64,000 bases of DNA from Stygiobacter electus (GTDB taxonomy: Bacteria > Bacteroidota > Ignavibacteria > Ignavibacteriales > Melioribacteraceae), in the NCBI GenBank assembly GCA_029210465.1, contig JARGDL010000002.1:124001-188000 (forward strand), given 5' to 3'. The notes under the pieces were generated by a model. That model worked only from the letters and a program-made list of their open reading frames with translations, did no database searches and was not told the origin of the DNA. Below, piece after piece: positions 9,394-18,738 of this stretch (within the stretch, counting starts at the first letter, position 1; the number at the start of each line of letters is the position of its first letter). Made by a program: the position numbers and the translations under genes.

Positions 9394-10077
9394 ATGAAAA
9401 TATTTTTAGTGATATTTTTAATAGTAGTGTTCGCTTTGAATACAAGTGCAAAAAATTTCCCATCAAGTAATCAGATTGCTTTAATCAAAAAAATTGTCAA
9501 AGAAGTTCACGTAAAGAAAACAGCGGATGCTCAAATTGAAAATGCTAAAGTTGGCGTTAGCTTATCTGATGGTGGACAAGTTATTACAAAATCTAAATCT
9601 CTTGCAATTATTATTTTAACAAAAGATAAATCTTTATTGACAGTAAGAGAAAATTCAATACTAAATATTTATCAGAGAAAAGAAGGAAGAGGATTAAATA
9701 CTTCAACTAATATTGAGAAAGGTGTTATAACTTTCAAGGTAGAAAAACAAAATGTAGAAGATGGTTTTGAATTTGTTACTCCTTCTGCAGTTGCTTCAAT
9801 TCGTGGGACAAGTGGAGTTTTGGATGTAGATAGTACCGAAACAGATATTTTATTAGAAGAAGGGGAAGTATTTGTACAATCGAAATTTGATCCTTCAAAA
9901 AATGCAACATTAAATGGTGGTAAAAAACTTGTAATCAATGTTGATGGGAATATTGAAATTCAAGACTTAGATGAAAATGATAAAAAGAAAATTGATGATG
10001 CAAAAAAAACTAACACAAAAAAATTAAACATTATAACACCATACGGAATTTTAGAAATAGAATATTTAACTAATTAA
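9394..10077 (+). CDS. FecR-domain secreted/periplasmic protein
   Basis: A 227-residue protein with an N-terminal signal sequence (MKIFLVIFLIVVFALNTSAK). The FecR domain covers about 45-165: LSDGGQVITKSKSLAIIIL, LLTVRENSILNIY, then the hallmark FEFVTPSAVASIRGTSGVLDV and EEGEVFVQS. Unlike FecR itself there is no cytoplasmic anti-sigma part and no membrane helix, so it is the stand-alone exported type. Such proteins often neighbour CHASE2-domain cyclases, which holds here (two genes downstream). It probably binds or presents an extracytoplasmic signal; that role is inferred. Confidence 0.85.
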   Translation: MKIFLVIFLIVVFALNTSAKNFPSSNQIALIKKIVKEVHVKKTADAQIENAKVGVSLSDGGQVITKSKSLAIIILTKDKSLLTVRENSILNIYQRKEGRGLNTSTNIEKGVITFKVEKQNVEDGFEFVTPSAVASIRGTSGVLDVDSTETDILLEEGEVFVQSKFDPSKNATLNGGKKLVINVDGNIEIQDLDENDKKKIDDAKKTNTKKLNIITPYGILEIEYLTN

Positions 10078-10098
10078 TAATTTCCGAATGAGGAAATC

Positions 10099-12480
10099 AT
10101 GAAAAAATTTTTAATGATTTTAATTTATTTTGTTTTGGTAACAAATAGCATTGCACAAATAAGTAATTTTGTTTCTAATGTTAAAATTGAAAATGCAATT
10201 GAAGGAGAATCATTAAAACTTACGGCAGAACTATATAATATTGAAAACATTTATAGAATTGAAATAGTATATAAAACATTTGGAGAGAGTGAGTACAAAA
10301 ATCTAGAAATGGTAATTTCAGGTACACAAGCAACTGTATCAATTCCTTCCGAAGAAACAATTCCACCTTTTATTGAATACTACCTATTAATACAATTAAA
10401 AGATGGAAGCAAACAAACATACCCGTTAGAAATTGAACAAGGTGCTAGCCCTATTCAAATTGCAATTTCCTCAAAATCTGAAAAGTCAAATCAAGTGATT
10501 GTTTTAAGTCCAGAAGAAAATGAAGTAATGACAGAAGATGATTTTTTAATTTCGTTGTCTTTTGTAAGAGCTTCAGATATAATTGATATAACGAGAACAA
10601 AAATATTTTTAAATGGAATTGATATTTCATCAAAAGCAATTGTTGATCAAGAGTTAATAACAATTACGAGAGAACAAATTGGTGATATTAATTTAGAGAA
10701 CGATTACAAAGTAGAAATAAAAATTTATGATAAAAATGGGAACTTTGTTTCAACTTTATCAAGAAATTTTAAAGTTGTTAGTCAACAAGTTGCAAGAGCA
10801 ATGGAAAGTGAATTTAAGTACATGGGTTTAATAAAAGCAGAAGCGAGAAACGAAAACACAAATTCAAATCAAATTTTTTACAAAAACATTTTAGCGGATT
10901 TTAATTCATCTTTTTATGAGTGGCAGTTAAATGCAAATGCATATTTTACAAGTGAAGAAAAAGATAATTTACAACCTTTCAATCGTTATTCATTATCTAT
11001 TCAAAATGGTGATTTGTTATCTTTAAAAATTGGTGATGCTTTCCCAAGATTCCCAAATTTAATTTTAGATGGTAAACGTGTTCGTGGTTTTACTGGTGAA
11101 CTAAATCTTGGTTTTTTTAATATTCAAACAAGTTATGGTGAAATAAATAGAAAAATTGAAGGTAAACTTTTACAAACATATTCAGCAAATGATGTACAGT
11201 TAGCAAATGATATTATTTCAATTAATCAATCAAAATATAATGCACCTTTTGGTAAAGTGATCTTTGGTTCTTTTAATAGACAACTTTTTGCAATTCGTCC
11301 TTCATTTGGAAGTGGAGAAAATTTTCAATTAGGATTCTCATATTTACATTCAATTGATGATAAGAATTCGATTGAGTTTGGTACAAGACCAAAAGAAAAT
11401 GTTGTTATTGGTAGTGATTTGAAACTATCATTCGATAACAATAATATTTTATTAACTTCACAAGCAGCAGTTAGCGTAATTAATAAAGATATTTCTACTG
11501 GAACTTTGAATGATGCACAAATCGATTCAATCTTTACAACAAATAAAGATCTAAACATAAATGCATCTGATGTAAAAAAAATTAGAGATTTAATTGATAA
11601 ATTTATAACTGTTAATCAATACTTGGGACCATGGAATCCTCAAAAATTATCTTCACTTGGTGCTGAAAGTTCATTAACGCTGAATTATTTTAATAACAAT
11701 ATTAAAGCAACTTATATTTATAGAGGAAATGATTATCAATCTTTTGGTCAATCTTACCTTAGAACTGATATCAAAGGAATTAATTTAATTGATAGAATTA
11801 GAATGCTTGATAATAAATTATTTTTATCAGTTGGATATGAAAGCCTAAAAGATAATCTTCAAAATACAAAGCTTACAACAACCCAATTCAATACAATAAG
11901 TGCATCAATTTCATATTTTCCAAGAATGAATTTTCCTAATATAACAATTGGGTATTCTAATAATCATAATAAAAATGGATTTGATTTAAATGATATTCAA
12001 TTCGGAAAATATGCAATTGATGAAACAACCAATAGAATATCATTGATTGCTACTTATGATGTTTTTTATTTGGTTAAACATTCTACTTCATTTACATTTT
12101 CGAACTCTGTAAGAAAAGTTAAATCTTTCCAAAATGGAGATTCAAAATATTCTAACATTTCATTTAATGTGAGCAGTTATTGGAATAAAAATTTGGTTTC
12201 TACTTTTGGGTTGATATACAATAATTTAGAATATTATGGTTATCCATTCAATTATTTCACATTTTCTATTGGTGGAAAATACACATTGCCTGAAAATAAA
12301 CTTTCACTTTCGGGAAATATTAGTCCAAGTTTTGGTGATTTCAAACGGCAAACTTTTGAATTGTTAGTAAGTTATAATTTATTGGAAAATTTTGTAATTT
12401 CATTTCAAGCAAGAGTTTTTCGCATTCCAGATAAATCAACAAATTCAATTGTTGGTTTAATTACCAGGTTAAATATTTAA
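10099..12480 (+). CDS. Outer-membrane beta-barrel protein with N-terminal Ig-like region
   Basis: A 793-residue exported protein (signal MKKFLMILIYFVLVTNSIAQ). Residues about 22-230 resemble two beta-sandwich domains, with typical EIEIVYKTF-, KVEIKIYDKNG-like strands. From about 240 to the end there are many alternating hydrophobic/polar strands rich in Tyr, Phe and Asn, with the sequence closing on a strand (FVISFQARVF...LITRLNI) as barrel proteins do. There is no TonB box or plug domain, so a TonB-dependent receptor is unlikely. The stop overlaps the start of the cyclase gene (TAATG), which indicates strict co-expression. Function unknown. Confidence 0.75.
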   Translation: MKKFLMILIYFVLVTNSIAQISNFVSNVKIENAIEGESLKLTAELYNIENIYRIEIVYKTFGESEYKNLEMVISGTQATVSIPSEETIPPFIEYYLLIQLKDGSKQTYPLEIEQGASPIQIAISSKSEKSNQVIVLSPEENEVMTEDDFLISLSFVRASDIIDITRTKIFLNGIDISSKAIVDQELITITREQIGDINLENDYKVEIKIYDKNGNFVSTLSRNFKVVSQQVARAMESEFKYMGLIKAEARNENTNSNQIFYKNILADFNSSFYEWQLNANAYFTSEEKDNLQPFNRYSLSIQNGDLLSLKIGDAFPRFPNLILDGKRVRGFTGELNLGFFNIQTSYGEINRKIEGKLLQTYSANDVQLANDIISINQSKYNAPFGKVIFGSFNRQLFAIRPSFGSGENFQLGFSYLHSIDDKNSIEFGTRPKENVVIGSDLKLSFDNNNILLTSQAAVSVINKDISTGTLNDAQIDSIFTTNKDLNINASDVKKIRDLIDKFITVNQYLGPWNPQKLSSLGAESSLTLNYFNNNIKATYIYRGNDYQSFGQSYLRTDIKGINLIDRIRMLDNKLFLSVGYESLKDNLQNTKLTTTQFNTISASISYFPRMNFPNITIGYSNNHNKNGFDLNDIQFGKYAIDETTNRISLIATYDVFYLVKHSTSFTFSNSVRKVKSFQNGDSKYSNISFNVSSYWNKNLVSTFGLIYNNLEYYGYPFNYFTFSIGGKYTLPENKLSLSGNISPSFGDFKRQTFELLVSYNLLENFVISFQARVFRIPDKSTNSIVGLITRLNI

Positions 12481-14690
12481 TGAAGAAAGATTATATGAAA
12501 AAATCTTTTTCTTCATTTGCTGTCTTTATTTTTGTTTTAATCATTTCTTTAATTTTAACACAAGATTGGTTTTTCAGTCTTTCACCATTAAAAGAACTTG
12601 AATTAAAATTAATTGACAAAAGATTTTCTGAAAGAGGGCAATTTGATTTAAAGGATAAATCTTTAGTAACAATTTGCACCATTGACCAGGAATCGTTTAA
12701 TCAACTTCCTGAAGAATTTAGAAAGTATCCTCTTAACAGAAAAATTTTTTCGAAAGCAATAGAAAATTTAAATAAACTTGGTGCAAAAGTTATTGGCATT
12801 GATGTTTTAATGTCAACATTTGATCAATTCTCCAAACAAAATGATGAAGAATTAATCTCGACAATAAAAAAATTTGGCAATGTTGTTTTAGCTGGTAAAA
12901 TAAATGAACAACTTGAATCAAATAATTTATATTCATTCTTTGGTTCTAAATTGAATTACAATTTTGAAAATGTTTATTACGATGCAGATAGCACGATAGG
13001 AATTGTTAGAGTAGTTTCTGATATAGATAATGTTTATCGAAGATATTTACCAGCAGTAAAAGTTACATCAATTAATAAAACAGTACCAAGTTTTGGTTTT
13101 GCAGTAGTAAATAAATATTTATCTCTCGATAAAAATACTGTTATTAAAAGTGATGACCAATATTTCTACTATAGCAATAAAAAAATTCCTAAATATGATG
13201 AGCATACTTTTCTCATAAATTTTTACGGACCAAATAACACATTTCCAACTATCAAATTAATTGATGTAATAGACGATAAAAACTTTGTAACCCAAGATGA
13301 AGTTGATTACAAAACGTCAATTAACAATTTTGAGCTTTTGAAAAATGATTCATCACTTGTTGCAAAAGTAAAAGACAAAATAATTCTCATTGGTTCTATA
13401 ATACCAGAAGATAGAGACTTACTAGCGACGTCAATTTCATTAAATGATGTTAAAGGTTCTAATATAATGTATGGTGTTGAATTTCATGCAAATGCAATTA
13501 ACAATATCTTGAATGATGATTTTATAACCAGAAATAATAAATTAAATGAAATCCTACTAATAATTATCTTATCTGCAATCTCATTTTGGTCAACTTCCTT
13601 TGTAAGAAAAGTTAAAACAAAAATGAATTCACTTTTGGAAATTATTAATGTTATAATTATAGCTGTTTTAATTTATGGTGCTTATAGATATGGAATTTAT
13701 CTCTTTATCAGCAAAAAAATCTTGATAGAAATTGTTCCATTAATTGTAACAATGTTAATAAGTTATTTTGGCAGTACAACCTACTATGTTTTGAAAGAAA
13801 GAAAACAATCGCAATACATTAAAAGCATTTTTTCTCAATATGTAAATAAACAAGTTGTGAATGAATTAATTTCAAATTCAGACAAAATTAAACTTGGTGG
13901 TGAAAGAAAAAATTTAACGACTATGTTTTGTGACATGGTTGGATTTACTTCATTTGCAGAAAATAAGGAACCAGAGGCTTTAGTTAATTTTATTAATTCT
14001 CTTTTAAATGAACTAACTAATATAATTTTTGCAAATAACGGCACACTTGATAAATATATGGGTGATGCGATTATGGCTTTTTGGGGTGCACCTATTGAAA
14101 CTAATCTACATGCATATTTAGCTTGTAAATCAGCTATTGAAATGCAGGAAAAAGTAAAATCAATTTCAAAAGAATGGGAATCTAAAGGTGAAAAAAAACT
14201 ACAGATTAGAATAGGCATTAATACTGGTGATGCAATTGTTGGTAATGTTGGTGGTGAAAAACATAAAAATTATACTGTAATGGGAGATGAAGTTAATCTT
14301 GCTTCACGTTTAGAAGGTGCCAACAAAGAATATTTCACTCAAATTATGATTGGCGAGTCAACATACGAATTAATTAAAGATAAATTTTTTGTAAGGGAAT
14401 TAGATTTAATACGTGTCAAGGGAAAACAAAAACCTACTTCTGTTTATGAATTAATTGGTTTTGTAAATGACCCAAAAGCAAAGGAAAAATTTGAATCACT
14501 GAAAATTTACTTTGAAGCACTTGAAAACTATAAATTGAAAAACTTTAATGTGGCGAAAGAATTATTTGAAAAAAGCTTTAACGAAACTCAAGATAAAACT
14601 TCAAATGTTTATGCAAATCGCTGTAAATTTTTAATTGAAAACCCACCGGATGAAAATTGGGATGGAATCTTTAACTTAATTTCAAAATGA
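12480..14690 (+). CDS. CHASE2-domain adenylate cyclase (class III)
   Basis: A 736-residue membrane receptor predicted to make cAMP. One N-terminal membrane helix (about 8-30) is followed by an extracytoplasmic CHASE2 sensor (about 35-345, including VTICTIDQESF and KVIGIDVLMSTFD), three close membrane helices (about 360-445) and the catalytic domain (about 475-650). Metal-binding Asp residues are in FCDMVGF (about 485) and KYMGDAIMAFWG (about 529). The Lys of DKYMGD and the Asp of VMGDEVNLASR are the adenine-selecting pair, and the Asn/Arg of NLASR stabilise the transition state, so the domain should be active and ATP-specific. The C-terminal 80 residues are helical and TPR-like. A second ATG is at 12495. 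Confidence 0.9.
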   Translation: MKKDYMKKSFSSFAVFIFVLIISLILTQDWFFSLSPLKELELKLIDKRFSERGQFDLKDKSLVTICTIDQESFNQLPEEFRKYPLNRKIFSKAIENLNKLGAKVIGIDVLMSTFDQFSKQNDEELISTIKKFGNVVLAGKINEQLESNNLYSFFGSKLNYNFENVYYDADSTIGIVRVVSDIDNVYRRYLPAVKVTSINKTVPSFGFAVVNKYLSLDKNTVIKSDDQYFYYSNKKIPKYDEHTFLINFYGPNNTFPTIKLIDVIDDKNFVTQDEVDYKTSINNFELLKNDSSLVAKVKDKIILIGSIIPEDRDLLATSISLNDVKGSNIMYGVEFHANAINNILNDDFITRNNKLNEILLIIILSAISFWSTSFVRKVKTKMNSLLEIINVIIIAVLIYGAYRYGIYLFISKKILIEIVPLIVTMLISYFGSTTYYVLKERKQSQYIKSIFSQYVNKQVVNELISNSDKIKLGGERKNLTTMFCDMVGFTSFAENKEPEALVNFINSLLNELTNIIFANNGTLDKYMGDAIMAFWGAPIETNLHAYLACKSAIEMQEKVKSISKEWESKGEKKLQIRIGINTGDAIVGNVGGEKHKNYTVMGDEVNLASRLEGANKEYFTQIMIGESTYELIKDKFFVRELDLIRVKGKQKPTSVYELIGFVNDPKAKEKFESLKIYFEALENYKLKNFNVAKELFEKSFNETQDKTSNVYANRCKFLIENPPDENWDGIFNLISK

Positions 14691-15782
14691 TTATTTCATT
14701 GCATATTTAATATTAACAACGGCAGCAATTAAGAAAATAAAATTTGCAGTCCAAGCTGTTATGATGGGCGGTAAAATTCCATTTTCTCCAAATGCTTGAC
14801 TGATTTTCATAAAAAATAAATATAGAAAAGTTACAAGCATATTAATTCCAAACTGAAGTGCTAAACCACTTTTCCTTTTGTTTGCAGAAATCGGCAACCC
14901 AAAAAGAACAACAATGATGCTTGAAAAAGCATAGGCTATTCTTGAATGATATGCAATTTCAAGTTTTGTTGAAATATTTCCTGTCCTTATTTGTTCTTTT
15001 ATAAATTCATCTAATTCGGTTAAGGTAAGTTCTTCAGGTTTGCGTTGTTTTTTTATTACATCATCAGGACTGAAATGTAAATTGTTAAATTCTTTTGTAC
15101 TGAAATTTTCAAGATACTCTGTTGAATCATTAAAAATTCTTGTTGAACCATTTAACGCTATCCAAGAATGCTTAGTTGTGTCATAAATCATTCTTTCGCA
15201 ATCTGTTCTTGATACAATTTTAGTTTTATCAAAAGAATCAAAATCTTGTATGCTTACTTGATTTGCTTGTCCAAGAGAGATGTCATAAAAATTTATTGTT
15301 ACAATTCTTGTCTTAGTATCTTGGAAAAAAATATTACTTCCAAAATGAACTAACCCCTTTTTCATGTAAGTTTGTTCAATAAAAACTTTATGTTTATTTG
15401 CATGTGGAACTATATAACCACTAAAATAAATGTTGATTAGACTAATAAAAAATGTAACAATTAAAAATGGTAACATAAAACGATATAAACTTATACCACC
15501 CGCTTTAAAAGCTGTTAACTCATTTAAATTTGCCATTTTGCCGGATGTGAATAAAGTTGCAAGCAAGATTGAAATAGGAAGAATCAATCTAATTATCTCT
15601 GGAATAAAAACTATGTAATATTGAAGAACAATATTTGAATTTACGCTTTCATCGATAAAGTCGTCAAGATTTTCCATCATGTCAAGAATAACAAAAATTA
15701 AAGTAAAAGAAATTAAAGCAAAAAATAGTGTTGATATAAATTGCTTAATTAAATACTTATCAATTATTTTCAATTTCATCAT
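14691..15782 (-). CDS. lptG: LptF/LptG-family lipopolysaccharide export permease (LptG-like)
   Basis: An inner-membrane permease of the YjgP/YjgQ family, which with LptB and the bridge proteins extracts lipopolysaccharide from the inner membrane. It has six membrane helices in the usual arrangement: three N-terminal (starting IDKYLIKQFISTLFFALIS), a beta-jellyroll periplasmic domain (about 130-265) and three C-terminal. The frame is open to a TTG at 15827, but family members begin just before the first helix. The ATGs at 15782 and 15779 are preferred, giving 363 residues and a 23-bp overlap with the upstream permease. LptG rather than LptF is a weak choice based on the DxMENLDDF stretch after helix 1. 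Confidence 0.85.
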   Translation of the reverse strand: MMKLKIIDKYLIKQFISTLFFALISFTLIFVILDMMENLDDFIDESVNSNIVLQYYIVFIPEIIRLILPISILLATLFTSGKMANLNELTAFKAGGISLYRFMLPFLIVTFFISLINIYFSGYIVPHANKHKVFIEQTYMKKGLVHFGSNIFFQDTKTRIVTINFYDISLGQANQVSIQDFDSFDKTKIVSRTDCERMIYDTTKHSWIALNGSTRIFNDSTEYLENFSTKEFNNLHFSPDDVIKKQRKPEELTLTELDEFIKEQIRTGNISTKLEIAYHSRIAYAFSSIIVVLFGLPISANKRKSGLALQFGINMLVTFLYLFFMKISQAFGENGILPPIITAWTANFIFLIAAVVNIKYAMK

Positions 15783-17121
15783 CAGAAGATTTCCATGATT
15801 TAGGAATTCGCTTTGTAATAAATTCAAAATTCAAGGTTACTTTTTCTTTTGCTGTTTTAATTAAAAGGAGAATTCCAACAATTCCAAGAAACACATTAGC
15901 ACTCCATATACCAACAAAAGGAGAAATTAAATCTCTATCTGCAAGCTTTTCCCCTCCAATCAAAAATGCCCAGTAGATAACAAAAAATACTAAACTTATT
16001 CCGGAAGCCATTCCTATTCCACCTTTTCTTGTCATTGTTCCAAGTGGAGCACCTATTAATACAAAAACAATACAAGCAACAGGTAAAGCATATTTTTTGT
16101 GAACTTCAACCATATAACGATTAATTTCTTTTCTGTTATATTCTATTCTATTTAATACATCTGTAAAACCATTTTCTAACATTCTTAATCTTTGCTCAAC
16201 TTTAACATAAATGTATTTATTAGAAGTAGTATCAATTGGTTTGTAGTTAAATTTTTTATCAATGATTTGATCTATCTTACTATTAAATTCTTTTTGATAT
16301 GATGATTGAACTTTATTAATACTATCAACTATAGCTAGCATTTGTGCGGCACCCATTTCTCTATCACCACGTGGCCCACCAGGTGTTGATTGCTCAAATG
16401 TAAATTGATCAGCAGGCATTGCTATTTTATGATGTGTAAATCTTAATCTTCTGTAAACATTTTGTCTATATATGTCAGATTCATGTATCTCGCCAACTTT
16501 AAGATCCATTATTAATTTCTTTTGATTCGGGACTAAAAAAATTTTCCCCTCTTTGGCAGTAACAATATTAACTTTAGGCGGATTTGAATAATCATAAATG
16601 GTTACATCTTTTAATTCATTCGATTCTTGAATTACATCTCTTGCAAGGATTGCATAACTTGATACATCTTGAGAAAATACACCTGGAACTAAAGAAAGTG
16701 TTGGTTTTTTTCTTGTTATATCTTCCATTAATAATCTTGCCGCATGATTTGCGTCGGGATAAATTTTATTGTTAAAATAAACTAATAATATTGCAATAAG
16801 AATAGATGAAATTAAAGGTGGAATTATCATTTTGTAAAGACTAATTCCACTTGCTTTCATTATTGCAATTTCATTGTTTTGGGACATATTGCCAAAAGCC
16901 ATTAAAGTTGCAACTAAAACAGCCATAGGAACAACTAGAACTACCATCCATGCAAGATTATACACAATTAATTTAACTATGATAATAGTTTCTAATCCTT
17001 TACCAATTAATTTGTCTGCGAACTTCATCAAAAACTGAAGAAGGAAAATTGATATTAATACTACACATGCAAACAAAAACGGTATTATATGATTACGTAT
17101 TATGTATTTTATTAGTATCAT
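15760..17121 (-). CDS. lptF: LptF/LptG-family lipopolysaccharide export permease (LptF-like)
   Basis: Second YjgP/YjgQ permease, cotranscribed with and overlapping the next one by 23 bp; LptF and LptG act as a heterodimer. Helices lie near the N-terminus (YIIRNHIIPFLFACVVLISI), around 60-80 and 100-120, then a periplasmic domain and three C-terminal helices. The periplasmic part carries a Gln/Lys-rich insertion (about 240-330) that makes the protein longer than the enterobacterial one. The ATG at 17121 is chosen because the family starts a few residues before helix 1. An ATG at 17190 would add 23 residues, and neither has a clear Shine-Dalgarno. Confidence 0.83.
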   Translation of the reverse strand: MILIKYIIRNHIIPFLFACVVLISIFLLQFLMKFADKLIGKGLETIIIVKLIVYNLAWMVVLVVPMAVLVATLMAFGNMSQNNEIAIMKASGISLYKMIIPPLISSILIAILLVYFNNKIYPDANHAARLLMEDITRKKPTLSLVPGVFSQDVSSYAILARDVIQESNELKDVTIYDYSNPPKVNIVTAKEGKIFLVPNQKKLIMDLKVGEIHESDIYRQNVYRRLRFTHHKIAMPADQFTFEQSTPGGPRGDREMGAAQMLAIVDSINKVQSSYQKEFNSKIDQIIDKKFNYKPIDTTSNKYIYVKVEQRLRMLENGFTDVLNRIEYNRKEINRYMVEVHKKYALPVACIVFVLIGAPLGTMTRKGGIGMASGISLVFFVIYWAFLIGGEKLADRDLISPFVGIWSANVFLGIVGILLLIKTAKEKVTLNFEFITKRIPKSWKSSDDEIENN

Positions 17122-17282
17122 TTGATTATTTTTTATAAACGAATTTACCAATAAATGATCTAGTTTGAAAATTATGAAAGCATTTATCATTAAATTCTAA
17201 TTTATAATATTACTTATAAACGTTTAATCAGCCTTTTAAGAAAAATTATTTACCAAATAAACCAATTAAATTTTAATTTAAC

Positions 17283-17311
17283 TTGAAACACCAATTAGTT
17301 AAATGTAAATT
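17283..17311 (+). promoter_or_regulatory. Candidate promoter for the M20 dipeptidase gene
   Basis: TTGAAA (17283-17288), a 17-bp spacer and TAAATT (17306-17311) lie about 50 bp before the start codon in a divergent intergenic region. An inverted pair TGAAAC (17284-17289) / GTTTCA (17313-17318) brackets it and could be a regulatory site. Weak evidence from sequence match alone. Confidence 0.35.
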
Positions 17312-17359
17312 TGTTTCATTAAATAATAAAAATTAAATATTCTGAATTTAGGAGGCATT

Positions 17360-18727
17360 TTGGAAACGGTATTAAATTACATTAAAAATAATTTTTCTAA
17401 TTATTTAGAAGAATTAAAAGATTACTTAAAAATAAAAAGTATCAGCACTCTTGATGAACATAAAGATGACATGCAAAATTGTGCGAAATTTGTTGCTTCA
17501 AAATTTGAAAGTGCTGGTCTTGAGAATATTAAAATTTTTCAAACTGAAAAACATCCTATAGTTTATGCTGATTGGCTGCATCAACCAAATAAACCAACAA
17601 TTTTAATTTATGGTCATTACGATGTTCAACCTGTTGATCCAATTGAACTGTGGAAATCAAATCCATTTGAACCAGTGATTATTAATAAAAAAATATATGC
17701 TCGCGGTGCTAATGATAATAAAGGGCAAAATTTTGTTCATATTAAAAGTGTTGAAGCATTTATGAAAACAAAAGGAACTTTACCAGTTAATGTTAAATTC
17801 CTTTTTGAAGGTGAAGAGGAAGTTGGGAGTACAAGTTTAACTAAGTTTATTATAGAAAATAAAAAATTATTGAAATGCGATGCTTTACTTATTTCTGATA
17901 CAAGTATGTTTGCTCCAAATACACCAACTATTACATATGGATTACGCGGTTTGCTCTACATGGAAATTGAAGTAACTGCTGCAAATAGAGATTTACACTC
18001 AGGTAGTTTCGGTGGTGCTGTTGCTAATCCAATTAATGAATTAGCAAAAATTATTTCAAAACTCCATGATAAAAATGGTAAAGTAACCATTCCAAATTTT
18101 TATAAAGATGTTTTGCCAATTTCTAAAGAAGAAAAAGAAAACTTCAAAAAATTAAAATTCTCTGATAAGAATTTTGCTAAAGAATTAAATGTAAAAGAAC
18201 TTTATGGTGAAAAAGGCTTTTCAACTTTAGAACGTTTGTGGGTACGGCCTACTTTAGATTGCAATGGAATTATTGGTGGATTTACTGAAAAAGGTGCTAA
18301 AACAGTTTTACCCGCTAAAGCAACAGCAAAGATTAGTATGAGATTGGTCCCGAATCAAGATCCAAAAAAACTTGCTAAAGATTTTGAAAATTATGTTAAA
18401 TCTATTTCACCTAATTGGGTTAAAGTGGAAGTGAAAATGTTGCATTATGGTTACCCAGCAATGACTTCGATTGATGACCCAACAATAAAGGCAGCTTCAA
18501 ATGCATTAAAAAAAGCATTTAAAAAAGATCCTGTTTTCACAAGAGAAGGTGGCTCTATTCCAATCATTGTTGATTTTATGAAACAATTAAAAGCCCCAGC
18601 AATTTTAATGGGTTTTGGCTTGGATACTGATGATATTCATTCTCCAAACGAACATTTTCGCTTGGAAAATTTTGAAAAAGGTTTATTAAGTTCTGCTTAT
18701 TTCATTAATGAAATGGCAAATATTTAG
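17360..18727 (+). CDS. M20-family metallo-dipeptidase
   Basis: A 455-residue cytoplasmic zinc peptidase of the M20/ArgE/DapE superfamily, closest in form to the dipeptidases. Metal ligands and catalytic residues are visible: His86 and Asp88 in IYGHYDVQP, the bridging Asp119 in ARGANDNKGQ, the catalytic Glu in FEGEEEVGS (150-157) and the ligand His near residue 430 (DDIHSPNEHF). The lid/dimerisation domain lies between about 200 and 330. The start is TTG, 4 bp after a perfect AGGAGG; there is no ATG near. It is followed 11 bp later by a lipoprotein gene. Confidence 0.9.
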   Translation: METVLNYIKNNFSNYLEELKDYLKIKSISTLDEHKDDMQNCAKFVASKFESAGLENIKIFQTEKHPIVYADWLHQPNKPTILIYGHYDVQPVDPIELWKSNPFEPVIINKKIYARGANDNKGQNFVHIKSVEAFMKTKGTLPVNVKFLFEGEEEVGSTSLTKFIIENKKLLKCDALLISDTSMFAPNTPTITYGLRGLLYMEIEVTAANRDLHSGSFGGAVANPINELAKIISKLHDKNGKVTIPNFYKDVLPISKEEKENFKKLKFSDKNFAKELNVKELYGEKGFSTLERLWVRPTLDCNGIIGGFTEKGAKTVLPAKATAKISMRLVPNQDPKKLAKDFENYVKSISPNWVKVEVKMLHYGYPAMTSIDDPTIKAASNALKKAFKKDPVFTREGGSIPIIVDFMKQLKAPAILMGFGLDTDDIHSPNEHFRLENFEKGLLSSAYFINEMANI

Positions 18728-18738
18728 AAGGTGAATTA

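Noticed and set aside
10099..12480. TonB-dependent receptor
   Set aside because: There is no plug domain or TonB box; the N-terminal domains look Ig-like.
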